Shown here: positions 1 through 8,226 of the stretch, in pieces
Layout: every line of letters begins with the position of its first letter
How positions within the stretch are numbered: the first letter of the stretch is position 1
NCBI RefSeq assembly: GCF_943193215.1
Contig: NZ_CALPDH010000017.1
Location: forward strand, 62,001-126,000
Length of the DNA: 64,000 nt
Direction of reading: 5' to 3'
DNA from: Acetatifactor aquisgranensis
GTDB taxonomy: Bacteria; Bacillota; Clostridia; Lachnospirales; Lachnospiraceae
Notes under the pieces: generated by a model
What the model was told of the DNA's origin: nothing
What the model saw: the letters and a program-made list of their open reading frames with translations, nothing else
Databases searched by the model: none
Position numbers and translations under genes: made by a program

Positions 1-2
1 GT

Positions 3-1163
3 ATCAGCGGACGCAAGTACGATAAGGAACAACAGAGGATAAACGCATATCTTCCGAAGAAGTTCATTCAAAAGAGACGTGTGGATAAAAAAGTACTGCT
101 TTACTGCGCTTACAGTGTCATGGATGGAGGAAGTAATCATTTGGCGGACACATATAGGAACAAGTCGTTCACGGCACTTGATGTAATGTCATTTTTCTTT
201 GTTCAACAGCTCTTGAACGAAAGTGAAGAAATGACAGCTGCGGAGATATTGGATGCCCTTCCGGCGACTAATGATAGAGCGATTTTCACGAAGGATAATC
301 TCAGAGTTAAGCTGGATGAGCTTGTAGATAAAGGTTTTATCCAGATTAGAAAAGAGGGAAGAAGTATACTTTATCGTCTTGCGGAAGATATATGGGAAGG
401 GTTTTCTGATGATGAACTTATGGACATATGTTTGTTCCTGGAGTTTATGAAAAACGTGTCTCCCATAGAAATGCCATATTATTTTCTACATGAGAAATTG
501 ATGCTTTATCTCAGTGTGGAAAGAGGGAAAACTGTTTCCGGGAAGGATATCTTCCACTTTAAGCATAACCATTTATTTAATTCACTTGATAACGATATAT
601 TACTGGAAATCCTTAGAGCTATGAAAGCGAATCAGATGCTTGAAGTGTTTTTTTACGGTAACGATAAAGGCGTGAAGATTATTCCGATAGAGCTTATTCA
701 TGACAGTGTATATGGTAGACAGTATTTGTATTGCCTTGATACAGAGACAGACCATTCAACAGTTATCAGGCTTGATCGAATGAGTCACATATCAGTTTTA
801 CAAAAATTGACAAAAGATGAAGAAAATAGGAAAGCATCTATGGAAGGATATTCGGATTATTGCTGGTGTACATCCGGAGCAGATGAAATCCTGTCGGAAA
901 TTGTAATAGAGTTCTGCTTTGATGAACAAAATGAAGACTACATCTTAAGAAGAATCCAGGCAGAGGGGCACGGCGGAACCATAAACAGACTGGCTGAAGG
1001 ATTGTATGAATACAGGATAAAGCTCAGGGATCCCGATGAGATGGTTCCATGGATAAGAAGTTTCGGGGAAAGAGCAAAGGTGATTTCAAGCGGTCAAAAG
1101 AAGACAGAAGAAAAGGTAGCTGAAGAGTGGAAAAAGGCGTTGGTGAAATATGATTCTCTTTGA
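3..1163 (+). CDS. WYL-domain regulator-like protein, 5' end cut by window edge
   Basis: The reading frame is open from the first complete codon of the window, with no stop before a GTG at 81, so the true start is probably upstream; GTG 81 has no convincing ribosome binding site. The N-terminal part has a winged-helix look (about residues 50-100 counted from GTG 81, ending in a short KEGRSILYRL wing). The middle and C-terminus have the alternating beta pattern of WYL proteins, with a sensor-like segment reading IPIELIHDSVYGRQYLYCLD. WYL proteins are ligand-sensing regulators that often head defence operons. It overlaps the next gene by 14 nt, so the two are translationally linked. The WYL assignment is by pattern only; DNA binding and ligand are unknown. 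Confidence 0.75.
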   Translation: MSGRKYDKEQQRINAYLPKKFIQKRRVDKKVLLYCAYSVMDGGSNHLADTYRNKSFTALDVMSFFFVQQLLNESEEMTAAEILDALPATNDRAIFTKDNLRVKLDELVDKGFIQIRKEGRSILYRLAEDIWEGFSDDELMDICLFLEFMKNVSPIEMPYYFLHEKLMLYLSVERGKTVSGKDIFHFKHNHLFNSLDNDILLEILRAMKANQMLEVFFYGNDKGVKIIPIELIHDSVYGRQYLYCLDTETDHSTVIRLDRMSHISVLQKLTKDEENRKASMEGYSDYCWCTSGADEILSEIVIEFCFDEQNEDYILRRIQAEGHGGTINRLAEGLYEYRIKLRDPDEMVPWIRSFGERAKVISSGQKKTEEKVAEEWKKALVKYDSL

Positions 1164-2118
1164 TGAAACAGAAAACAAATATTACGGTCTTCTGGCGCAT
1201 ATGCTTCAAAGCGGAGATGGGTACACTCATAAAGGTATCCGCGATATGTTAGGAAAATATCTGTCAGGCGAAGCGGACTTTGAGGTGATAGAGGCTCTAT
1301 TTGCGACCAGCGAAGGAGATGAGCTCCTTTTTACAGATAATGATGGGAAAATAGAGCCTGTTTTGGAAGGAGATTTTCCTATAAGAAACAGCATTATAGA
1401 GAACCAAGCGGCAAGATTGCTTTCAAGAAGTCCATATGTGGGTCATTTCCTACAGAAGGATACGATTGAAAAATTGGAAAAAGCAACGGATATGGTTTCG
1501 GAGGACTGGAATCCAGATGTTATAACTTTAAAAAATGTATTTGAGAATGGCATTCGATTCGAGGATAGATTGTTCAATCATGAGATTGCTGTTATCGCAA
1601 AAGCGATATGCGAGAAGTCTGCAATCAAGTACGATAATGTGCGACCTGGGCGTGTTATAAAGAAAGCAGCTTTAGCTTTTCCCGTCAGGATAGAGTATTC
1701 GGTAGTAAATGACAGATTTCGTATAAATGCATATGAACCAGTGGAAATGCGGTTTATCAAGATGAACCTTGATACGATGTTGAATATTGACGCGACAGAT
1801 GAGACGACAGATATAGATTTGGAAACGGAATATGCAGAATTTATCAAAATCAATACTAGAAGAGTTGTGTTGGATGTGGAGGCGGTGGATCACATCATCG
1901 AGAGATGCTTTCGCGTCTTTTCGTATTATGATCGAAAGGCGCGTTATGATAAAGAAGCCCATGTTTACAGGTTGGAAATATCATACCTGAAAGCGGATGA
2001 GAATGAGGTTATCAAGAACATTCTTTCCATGGGAAGCCATGTTGTTGTAACGGAGCCGAGAGCAATACAAAAAGAGGTTTATCGACGAATTTTAGCGGCA
2101 AGCAAGCAGTATGAATAG
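1150..2118 (+). CDS. Second WYL-like regulator or sensor protein
   Basis: A 322-residue protein whose ATG lies 14 nt inside the preceding gene. It looks like a divergent relative of its neighbour. An N-terminal helical part (residues 1-110) precedes a beta-rich segment with PVRIEYSVVNDRFRINAYEP at about 178-197, which resembles a WYL sensor core. A C-terminal part (about 240-322) resembles the WCX extension of WYL proteins. No clear helix-turn-helix is visible, so it may act as a hetero-oligomer partner of the first protein. A 115-nt gap separates it from the vWA gene, the largest gap in the operon and the likeliest site for an internal promoter, although I see no strong -35/-10 pair. Paired WYL genes before conflict systems are a known arrangement; a function here is inferred. 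Confidence 0.65.
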   Translation: MILFDETENKYYGLLAHMLQSGDGYTHKGIRDMLGKYLSGEADFEVIEALFATSEGDELLFTDNDGKIEPVLEGDFPIRNSIIENQAARLLSRSPYVGHFLQKDTIEKLEKATDMVSEDWNPDVITLKNVFENGIRFEDRLFNHEIAVIAKAICEKSAIKYDNVRPGRVIKKAALAFPVRIEYSVVNDRFRINAYEPVEMRFIKMNLDTMLNIDATDETTDIDLETEYAEFIKINTRRVVLDVEAVDHIIERCFRVFSYYDRKARYDKEAHVYRLEISYLKADENEVIKNILSMGSHVVVTEPRAIQKEVYRRILAASKQYE

Positions 2119-2233
2119 GGAATTTCAAGTTTGCACAGTTTTTTTATCGTGAAAGAGTGGGCAAGCTGATAGTATAAGCTTACAGAAAGACAAATAGCAT
2201 ACTGAGCCAACATCATTATGGAGGAAATCAAAT

Positions 2234-2932
2234 ATGGGATTGAATAACTTTACTATTACAAAGGAAAGAGCACTGCTGATTTTTATTCTTGCTGATACCA
2301 GCGGTAGCATGAGCGGGGAAAAAATCCAGGCTGTAAATAAGGCAATTAGTGATATGATTACTACATTAAGAAATGTGGATGATATAAGGGGAGTTTTCAA
2401 GATAAGCATTGTTACCTTTGGCGGCGAGAAAGTTACGGTTCAGCAGCTTCCGACGGATGTTCATACGGTACAATTCAGTGAGCTTACTGCGGCTGGAAAA
2501 ACACCGATGGGTGAGGCTATTACTGAAGTTACCAAGCTGATAGAGAATAGGGAGATTGTCAAATCAAGCGATTACCTTCCAACGGTGGTATTGCTCAGTG
2601 ATGGATATCCGACAGATTATCCGGGCAGCAGAGATGCATCTCTGGAGCAGTATCTTGAGTGGGAGCCAATCAAACTTATGCATGAGGGCGAACGCAGTAA
2701 GAAGTGCATGAGAGTTGCAATGAGTGTTGGAGCTGAGACTGATCTGACAATGTTGAGGGCTTTCCTGAATAATGGAACGGAACCAATGATGGCAACAGAT
2801 GCTGATGATATAGCTAAGCTTTTTAAATGGGTAACGATGTCAACAATCAACAGGATGTCAAGCGTGAACCCAGATGATGTTAAGAGCTTCCTTAAGTTTG
2901 ATGACGATGAAGATGAAGATGTGATAGAATGA
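2234..2932 (+). CDS. vWA-domain protein (TerY-like)
   Basis: A 232-residue single-domain von Willebrand factor A protein. The metal-ion-dependent adhesion site is complete: D21-T-S23-G-S25, T90 in AGKTPMGEA and D123 in LLSDGYPTDYPG. The C-terminus is very acidic (FDDDEDEDVIE). The length and the next two genes match the TerY-P arrangement, in which a vWA protein, a PP2C phosphatase and a kinase form a phosphorylation switch. The ATG follows GGAGG with 9-nt spacing. Its stop overlaps the phosphatase start as ATGA, so the two are translationally coupled. A role as a phospho-regulated scaffold for the helicase and ATPase genes is inference from context. Confidence 0.88.
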   Translation: MGLNNFTITKERALLIFILADTSGSMSGEKIQAVNKAISDMITTLRNVDDIRGVFKISIVTFGGEKVTVQQLPTDVHTVQFSELTAAGKTPMGEAITEVTKLIENREIVKSSDYLPTVVLLSDGYPTDYPGSRDASLEQYLEWEPIKLMHEGERSKKCMRVAMSVGAETDLTMLRAFLNNGTEPMMATDADDIAKLFKWVTMSTINRMSSVNPDDVKSFLKFDDDEDEDVIE

Positions 2933-3645
2933 TGACTTTTTACAGAAAAGAAAAATGTTGCGCTTTTACATATTCCTGCATTGGGGAAGCACATGCCATG
3001 TCTGAACAGGAGAATCAGGATAGCGTGGTTTTTGAACAGGTTGGAGATGCCTGGTACCTGGTAGTTGCGGATGGTATTTCATCGGCTGCCTGTGCGAAAG
3101 AAGGGACACAGGCAGCGGTTTGTGCTATCCGGAATCTCTGTGAGAAGCTTTCCGATGATCGAAAGCCAGCGAAGAACATAGATGAAATAAAGGTTGATAT
3201 AGTTAGAAGCTGGAAAGGGATAATAGGGTCGGATTGGGACGAATACGCGACAACACTTAATTTTTCAATCTATTTTGACCATATGCTTCTTATAGGACAA
3301 ATTGGGGATGGGCTTATAGTGGCAGACATAGATGGGAATCCGTTGATTATGACAGATCAGGAAGAATTTTATTCGGCAGAAACATACGCATTGGCGAAAT
3401 ATGTAAAGAAAAGCAGTTTCACCATTAAGGCAGTGGAAGCCAAAGCGATAAGAATATATATGGCATCAGATGGAATTGGAAAGGAAATCAAAGAGGAATC
3501 AAGATATGAAATGATTGAATATCTCGATAAAATGATGTTGAATGAAGATACGATTATTGAAGATGAGCTGGATTCATGGATTATTGGTTTGAACGAGAAG
3601 AATGACGATGACAAATCTATAGGTTTTGTCAGTTGGGAGGAATAG
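2929..3645 (+). CDS. PP2C-family Ser/Thr phosphatase
   Basis: A 238-residue PP2C-type (PPM) phosphatase. Visible family motifs are E28-N-Q-D31-S near the N-terminus, VVADGISS with metal-binding D48-G49, IGQIGDGLIV in the middle and MASDGIGKEI toward the C-terminus, supplying the usual metal-coordinating aspartates. It is short but complete for a prokaryotic PP2C and has no signal peptide or membrane segment, so it should be cytoplasmic. The start overlaps the vWA stop by 4 nt, and only 3 nt separate it from the kinase gene. The simplest reading is that it reverses phosphorylation by that kinase. Substrates cannot be read from sequence. Confidence 0.87.
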   Translation: MMTFYRKEKCCAFTYSCIGEAHAMSEQENQDSVVFEQVGDAWYLVVADGISSAACAKEGTQAAVCAIRNLCEKLSDDRKPAKNIDEIKVDIVRSWKGIIGSDWDEYATTLNFSIYFDHMLLIGQIGDGLIVADIDGNPLIMTDQEEFYSAETYALAKYVKKSSFTIKAVEAKAIRIYMASDGIGKEIKEESRYEMIEYLDKMMLNEDTIIEDELDSWIIGLNEKNDDDKSIGFVSWEE

Positions 3646-3648
3646 CTT

Positions 3649-5079
3649 GTGCAGGATTTAGAGGGCAAGGTCATACAGACTACTGAAGGAGTTAAATATG
3701 TGCTGACAGAGATAGCCGGGGAAGGTGCGCAGGGAGTGGTCTATAATGAGGCCAGCGATAAGTTCCTGATAAAGCTGTATAACAGGAGCAATCCGATTCA
3801 AAATAAAAACCGGTTTGATAAACTCAAGTGGCTGATACAGCAGGATTATCCGGATCAGTTCATAAGACCTTTGGCATTAATCGAATCGCCGTATGTCGGC
3901 TATGTTATGGAGAAGGTTAAGGGGCACAGTTCGCTGAACAAGCTGCTTGTTCCGGCCAGAGATGTGACCTTCAGCGAATGGTATAACAAGCAGACCGGCG
4001 GTCTTAGAAGAAGACTGTTTTTGGCATATAAGATAGCCATGCAGTTTTCCCTGTTGCATGATACTAACAGAGCATACTGTGATATCTCGGGAAATAATAT
4101 CCTTGTGAACATGGATTCGTCCATTGCCTCGATTTGCATGATAGATATAGATAATATCTATATTCCAGGCGGGGATTCAGGTAATGTTCTGGGAACATCC
4201 AGATATATGGCTCCAGAGATAATGAACAAACAGGTTTCACCGGATATTTTTACAGATGCTTATTCTCTAGCGGTAATCTTGTTTGAATTATTGCGTGTTG
4301 GACACCCTTATGTTGGAGATATGGTGGAGGATGGAACGCCTGAGCAGCAAACCCAGGCATATTTGGGATTATACCCATATGAAGACAATCCTGATACCGA
4401 TATTAACAGATCGTCACAGATGCTGCCGATGGATGTTGTCACTACAAATGCATTAAGGAATCTCTTTGCAAGGACATTCATTCAAGGCAAGGACGATCGC
4501 ATGATGCGTACATCCGCAAGAGAATTTGCCCTTGCCTGCCTGGAAGCTTCAAATCGGGTAATGAAGTGCTCTAATCCTGAATGTAAATGCTGGTTCATAG
4601 CAAAGGCTAATGCAAAGAAACAGTATGTATGCCCATGGTGCGACAATGTAAACGACAGACCGCACTTCTTGCAGTTTAAGGACAGATACTATGTATCCAA
4701 GATTCAGAAGAAAGAAAAAGAGGTATTCAGCGATAAGACGGTATATTCGTTTGTCCTTAGGGATGAGAAAAATGACATTACAAATAACTATATCTCGAAT
4801 ATGTACATAAAGAGAGATAAATTCTCAAAGCCGATTGATGTGTACTTTACGATTAGAAAGGCTAAGAATGGGAAATTTTACCTGATCAATCCGGGAAATA
4901 ACGAATTGTACATTCGGAAGAATAAAACCGAAAAATATATACCGGTGATTAAAGGGGCTAATCCGGTTGAACTTGAACGGCGTGACATCATATTCTTTGA
5001 GGATCCACAGAATTATATAAAGATTGATATTGATGAACATAGCAGGGGAATTCTTTTTAGGTATGCTTTAGTAATGTAG
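3649..5079 (+). CDS. Ser/Thr protein kinase with zinc ribbon and C-terminal beta domain
   Basis: A 476-residue protein starting at GTG, 3 nt after the phosphatase. The kinase domain (about 15-300) has a glycine loop GEGAQG at 24-29, lysine K42 in FLIKLY, a catalytic loop YCDISGNNIL with D145 and N150, a metal-binding aspartate in MIDIDNI (D166 or D168 replacing DFG) and MAPE at 187-190. A zinc ribbon follows, with C307, C312 or C314, C328 and C331. The last 120 residues look beta-rich and FHA-like (LINPGNNELYI, then ERRDIIFFED); this is a weak call, but would fit phosphothreonine reading. With the vWA and PP2C genes it completes a TerY-P-like triad. HRD and DFG are both altered, but the catalytic residues remain. 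Confidence 0.87.
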   Translation: MQDLEGKVIQTTEGVKYVLTEIAGEGAQGVVYNEASDKFLIKLYNRSNPIQNKNRFDKLKWLIQQDYPDQFIRPLALIESPYVGYVMEKVKGHSSLNKLLVPARDVTFSEWYNKQTGGLRRRLFLAYKIAMQFSLLHDTNRAYCDISGNNILVNMDSSIASICMIDIDNIYIPGGDSGNVLGTSRYMAPEIMNKQVSPDIFTDAYSLAVILFELLRVGHPYVGDMVEDGTPEQQTQAYLGLYPYEDNPDTDINRSSQMLPMDVVTTNALRNLFARTFIQGKDDRMMRTSAREFALACLEASNRVMKCSNPECKCWFIAKANAKKQYVCPWCDNVNDRPHFLQFKDRYYVSKIQKKEKEVFSDKTVYSFVLRDEKNDITNNYISNMYIKRDKFSKPIDVYFTIRKAKNGKFYLINPGNNELYIRKNKTEKYIPVIKGANPVELERRDIIFFEDPQNYIKIDIDEHSRGILFRYALVM

Positions 5080-5088
5080 GAGAGACTA

Positions 5089-8000
5089 ATGAAAGCAGAA
5101 GATATAATCTGGGGCGGCAATAATAAAGGTGTCATTCGATTGAAAAACGATATAGGGCTTGAACCCGGTACTTTAGTCAATATTGAGTATGACTACATAA
5201 AAGAGGCCTACTATTTAAAAAAGGATATAAAGAGGGTAGATATTTCTGCATCGGAGAACGTGATTGAGATGCTGAATAATATTTATCTCACCGGGAGTGC
5301 ACCGACTACAATGGTATGGGTCATAGACAGGGAAGAAGACCTCAATTACATCATTGAGATTAAGGTATTCCGTGAAGAAATTACTTTTGGGAAGCTCAAT
5401 GCAATCAAGATAAAAATCGGCGATGAAGTTATCGATAAAATGCGTGTAAGGGATAAAGAGAGTCCTATTGCGTATTTGGATAATGCTTTCAAATATGGGG
5501 ATAGGGTTTTTGTAAGGGGATATGGCAGAAAAGGCGCGAGCTTTACAATTCTTTCCGCTGACAGAGCATTGAATGTCCGTCAGATGGGAAATGAGTATAT
5601 AGCAACAAACCTTGTCAGGTATGACAAATCACGGGCTGATATGGAGGCAGTGTTCATCCTGAAAGGAGATTTGTCTTTTGTGGACTCGTCCAGAAGTGCA
5701 TTTGTTTCGGGTGAAGTAGCACAAAAAATGGAAGTTATAACATCAAGTGGAGAATACTTTGATATTTGGGATGCGTATAACGATTTGGATAGGATATTTG
5801 CGTTCAGACAAGCTACAGAAAATGGAATACTGAAATATTCAGCATGTACCTGCGTTTTGACAGATGCTTTTGAATATTGCTTTACATTGGAAGGATCCGA
5901 TATTGAAGCATTTCCAGAGGGGACACAGATTGACTGCACCGACAATGATGATATTTTAAAGATTGATACCTTTACGAAGGCAGACCAGATGGGCAACCTG
6001 CGGTCTACCTCTATAGGGGTGTTTGACAGGATAGAGAACGGAATGTGCTATATCATTGATCGTGAATACGACAGCAAAAAGAATCTTCCATCACAGGGAT
6101 ATCTTTTTGTATCAGTGGTAGGTGACGCTGTCAGGTTATCGAGACGTGAGAAGGCTAAGGCGGATATTATTACCAAGCAATCGCCAATCAATAATCTTGC
6201 AATGATTATTGATAAGGGTGTAGGAACGGATTTTCAGTCAAGACATGAAGCACCGATTACGGGTATGCTTTCGAGAAAATTTGAAGGAAGAGAGTTCAAT
6301 GAAGAGCAGCGAAAAGCTATAGAGGTAGCAATCAACACTCCTGATATTGCGCTGATATTGGGGCCTCCCGGAACAGGAAAAACAACCGTGATTAAGGCCA
6401 TTATTGCGCGATTTGAAGAATACTATAAAAAGCATAATGACAAGAATGTTCCTAAGATACTTGTGACAAGCTTCCAGCATGAGGCTGTGGAAAATGTCAT
6501 TGTAGATATGGAAGGGAATGGATTACCACCTGAAAGAAAAGGTGGAAGGCGAGATGGTACGGATAAAAAGAGCATAAGCATCCGTACATGGCGTGATAAA
6601 ATTGGGGATTATGTGGGCAGAGAAATTGCAGAGCTGGTTCCAGAGCAAGATACGGCGCATCAAACCCTTAGGGATCAGATTTATGCATGGAAGTCTAAAG
6701 GGATGGATGCTGCCGAAGGCTTGGAGCTACTAAAAACGGTGGCGGAAGCAAATAGACTTAAACTCTCAAATAAGCTGAATGAGTCCATTAATGAGATATT
6801 GGGGAGGGCCATGGTGCGACCTACAGGACAGAATAAGGAACTCCAGGCAGTGGAGGATGAAGAGCAGGAAGAAATCAAGAAAGTCCTTTTGGCGCAGCGT
6901 ACAACGCAGGAATCTTATGCAGATGATGGGAAAAAGCAGGCATACGCCCTTAAGCAGTTGATCTTACAGGAAATTGTTGATAATGGTGGGGATACCAGTG
7001 TCATAGATGAAGTTTTGAGGACGAAAGGGCAGGATACAAAGGCCCTTAGGGCATATGAGCAGTTTGTTGAGGGGCTGAAGAAAAAATATGTAACTGTCGA
7101 GAAGGTTGATACCGCTATTTCCAGTGTTGATTCAGTGGAGCAATGCCTTAAGGAAGTTGATTCTGAATTGGAGAGAGCCCGGCTGGAAAGACTTGAAAAC
7201 AGAAATGAAGCAACAGCCTATATTCTTCAAAACTTTTTGGACAGTATCCAGGATGAAAAGGAGATTGAGAGGATTATCGAGAAATATGCAAATGTAACGG
7301 CGGCGACATGTCAGCAGTCCATGGAAGTAGGGCGTTTTGCAATGAATATGACCTATGATTTAGTGATTGTTGATGAGGCGGCAAGAGCTAATCCTTTGGA
7401 TCTTCTGATACCGGTTTCGATGGGAAAGCAGGTGATTCTGGTCGGAGACCATAAGCAGCTACCCCATATGCTAGATCCGGATGTTGTAAAGCAGTTTGAA
7501 ACAGATGAAAAGATGCAGGAGCTTGGAGTGCTTCAGGAAAGCCTGTTTGAGCGTTTGTTTAATATGTTCTCACAATCTGAGGGACGGGTGAAGAGAACAG
7601 CCAGATTATCTAAGCAATATAGAATGCATCCTATTATCGGAGAATTTGCCAGCGATAATTTCTATGGCGAGTATAAGCTGGATTCATCTGAGGTAAGAGT
7701 TGAGGATAAAACGGCTCATATGAACGGGCTTTATAATGATTGTCCGATTGCCTGGCTGAATCTTGATAAGAATAACTATGGGATGGAAATCGGCCGATGC
7801 AGTAAAAAGCGCGAAAAGGAAGCGGCAAGAATCATTAAGGAAGTAAAAAAGGTATTGGCAGTAGATCCCAAAAAGAGCATAGGTATTATTTCATTTTACA
7901 AGAGCCAAAGTGATTATCTGAAGGATATTGCAAAAACGGAATTGACTGATGCCCAAAACGACAGGATTGAGATTGGAACAGTCGATGCATTTCAGGGAAA

Positions 8001-8226
8001 AGAATTTGATGTTGTATTCCTTTCCTGCGTAAGAGCTAATGTTATTGAGCTGGAAGACAGGAGACATAGGATTGGACATATTGATGATCTTAGCCGTTTG
8101 TGTGTCTCCTTTACCAGAGCAAGACAGCTGATGGTGGCAGTAGGAGACCGCGAAACAGTTGAGTGCGTTCCAGCGCTTGCCGATTTTATAAGAAGATGCA
8201 GAGAAGGAGGCTCTTATTATGAGTAA
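5089..8226 (+). CDS. Superfamily 1 DNA/RNA helicase (COG1112, Upf1-like)
   Basis: A 1045-residue protein. The first 370 residues form a beta-rich region of unknown role. Helicase motifs follow: Walker A GPPGTGKTT at 425-433, a Walker B variant DEAA at 762-765, LVGDHKQLPHM (motif III), LSKQYRMHP (motif IV region), GTVDAFQGKEFDVV (motif V) and LCVSFTRARQ (motif VI). Between Walker A and B lies a long charged, helical insert. Only about 35 residues follow motif VI, so there is no visible C-terminal nuclease or PLD domain, unlike some COG1112 defence helicases. It begins 9 nt after the kinase gene with GGAG spacing and overlaps the next gene by 8 nt. Probable role: unwinding or translocation on nucleic acid under control of the kinase/phosphatase pair (inferred). 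Confidence 0.88.
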   Translation: MKAEDIIWGGNNKGVIRLKNDIGLEPGTLVNIEYDYIKEAYYLKKDIKRVDISASENVIEMLNNIYLTGSAPTTMVWVIDREEDLNYIIEIKVFREEITFGKLNAIKIKIGDEVIDKMRVRDKESPIAYLDNAFKYGDRVFVRGYGRKGASFTILSADRALNVRQMGNEYIATNLVRYDKSRADMEAVFILKGDLSFVDSSRSAFVSGEVAQKMEVITSSGEYFDIWDAYNDLDRIFAFRQATENGILKYSACTCVLTDAFEYCFTLEGSDIEAFPEGTQIDCTDNDDILKIDTFTKADQMGNLRSTSIGVFDRIENGMCYIIDREYDSKKNLPSQGYLFVSVVGDAVRLSRREKAKADIITKQSPINNLAMIIDKGVGTDFQSRHEAPITGMLSRKFEGREFNEEQRKAIEVAINTPDIALILGPPGTGKTTVIKAIIARFEEYYKKHNDKNVPKILVTSFQHEAVENVIVDMEGNGLPPERKGGRRDGTDKKSISIRTWRDKIGDYVGREIAELVPEQDTAHQTLRDQIYAWKSKGMDAAEGLELLKTVAEANRLKLSNKLNESINEILGRAMVRPTGQNKELQAVEDEEQEEIKKVLLAQRTTQESYADDGKKQAYALKQLILQEIVDNGGDTSVIDEVLRTKGQDTKALRAYEQFVEGLKKKYVTVEKVDTAISSVDSVEQCLKEVDSELERARLERLENRNEATAYILQNFLDSIQDEKEIERIIEKYANVTAATCQQSMEVGRFAMNMTYDLVIVDEAARANPLDLLIPVSMGKQVILVGDHKQLPHMLDPDVVKQFETDEKMQELGVLQESLFERLFNMFSQSEGRVKRTARLSKQYRMHPIIGEFASDNFYGEYKLDSSEVRVEDKTAHMNGLYNDCPIAWLNLDKNNYGMEIGRCSKKREKEAARIIKEVKKVLAVDPKKSIGIISFYKSQSDYLKDIAKTELTDAQNDRIEIGTVDAFQGKEFDVVFLSCVRANVIELEDRRHRIGHIDDLSRLCVSFTRARQLMVAVGDRETVECVPALADFIRRCREGGSYYE

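Noticed and set aside
5089..8226. Mokosh-like system (helicase plus kinase)
   Set aside because: The kinase belongs to a vWA-PP2C triad, the helicase has no PLD or other nuclease domain, and McrB-like and HEPN-like genes are added, so the match is only partial.
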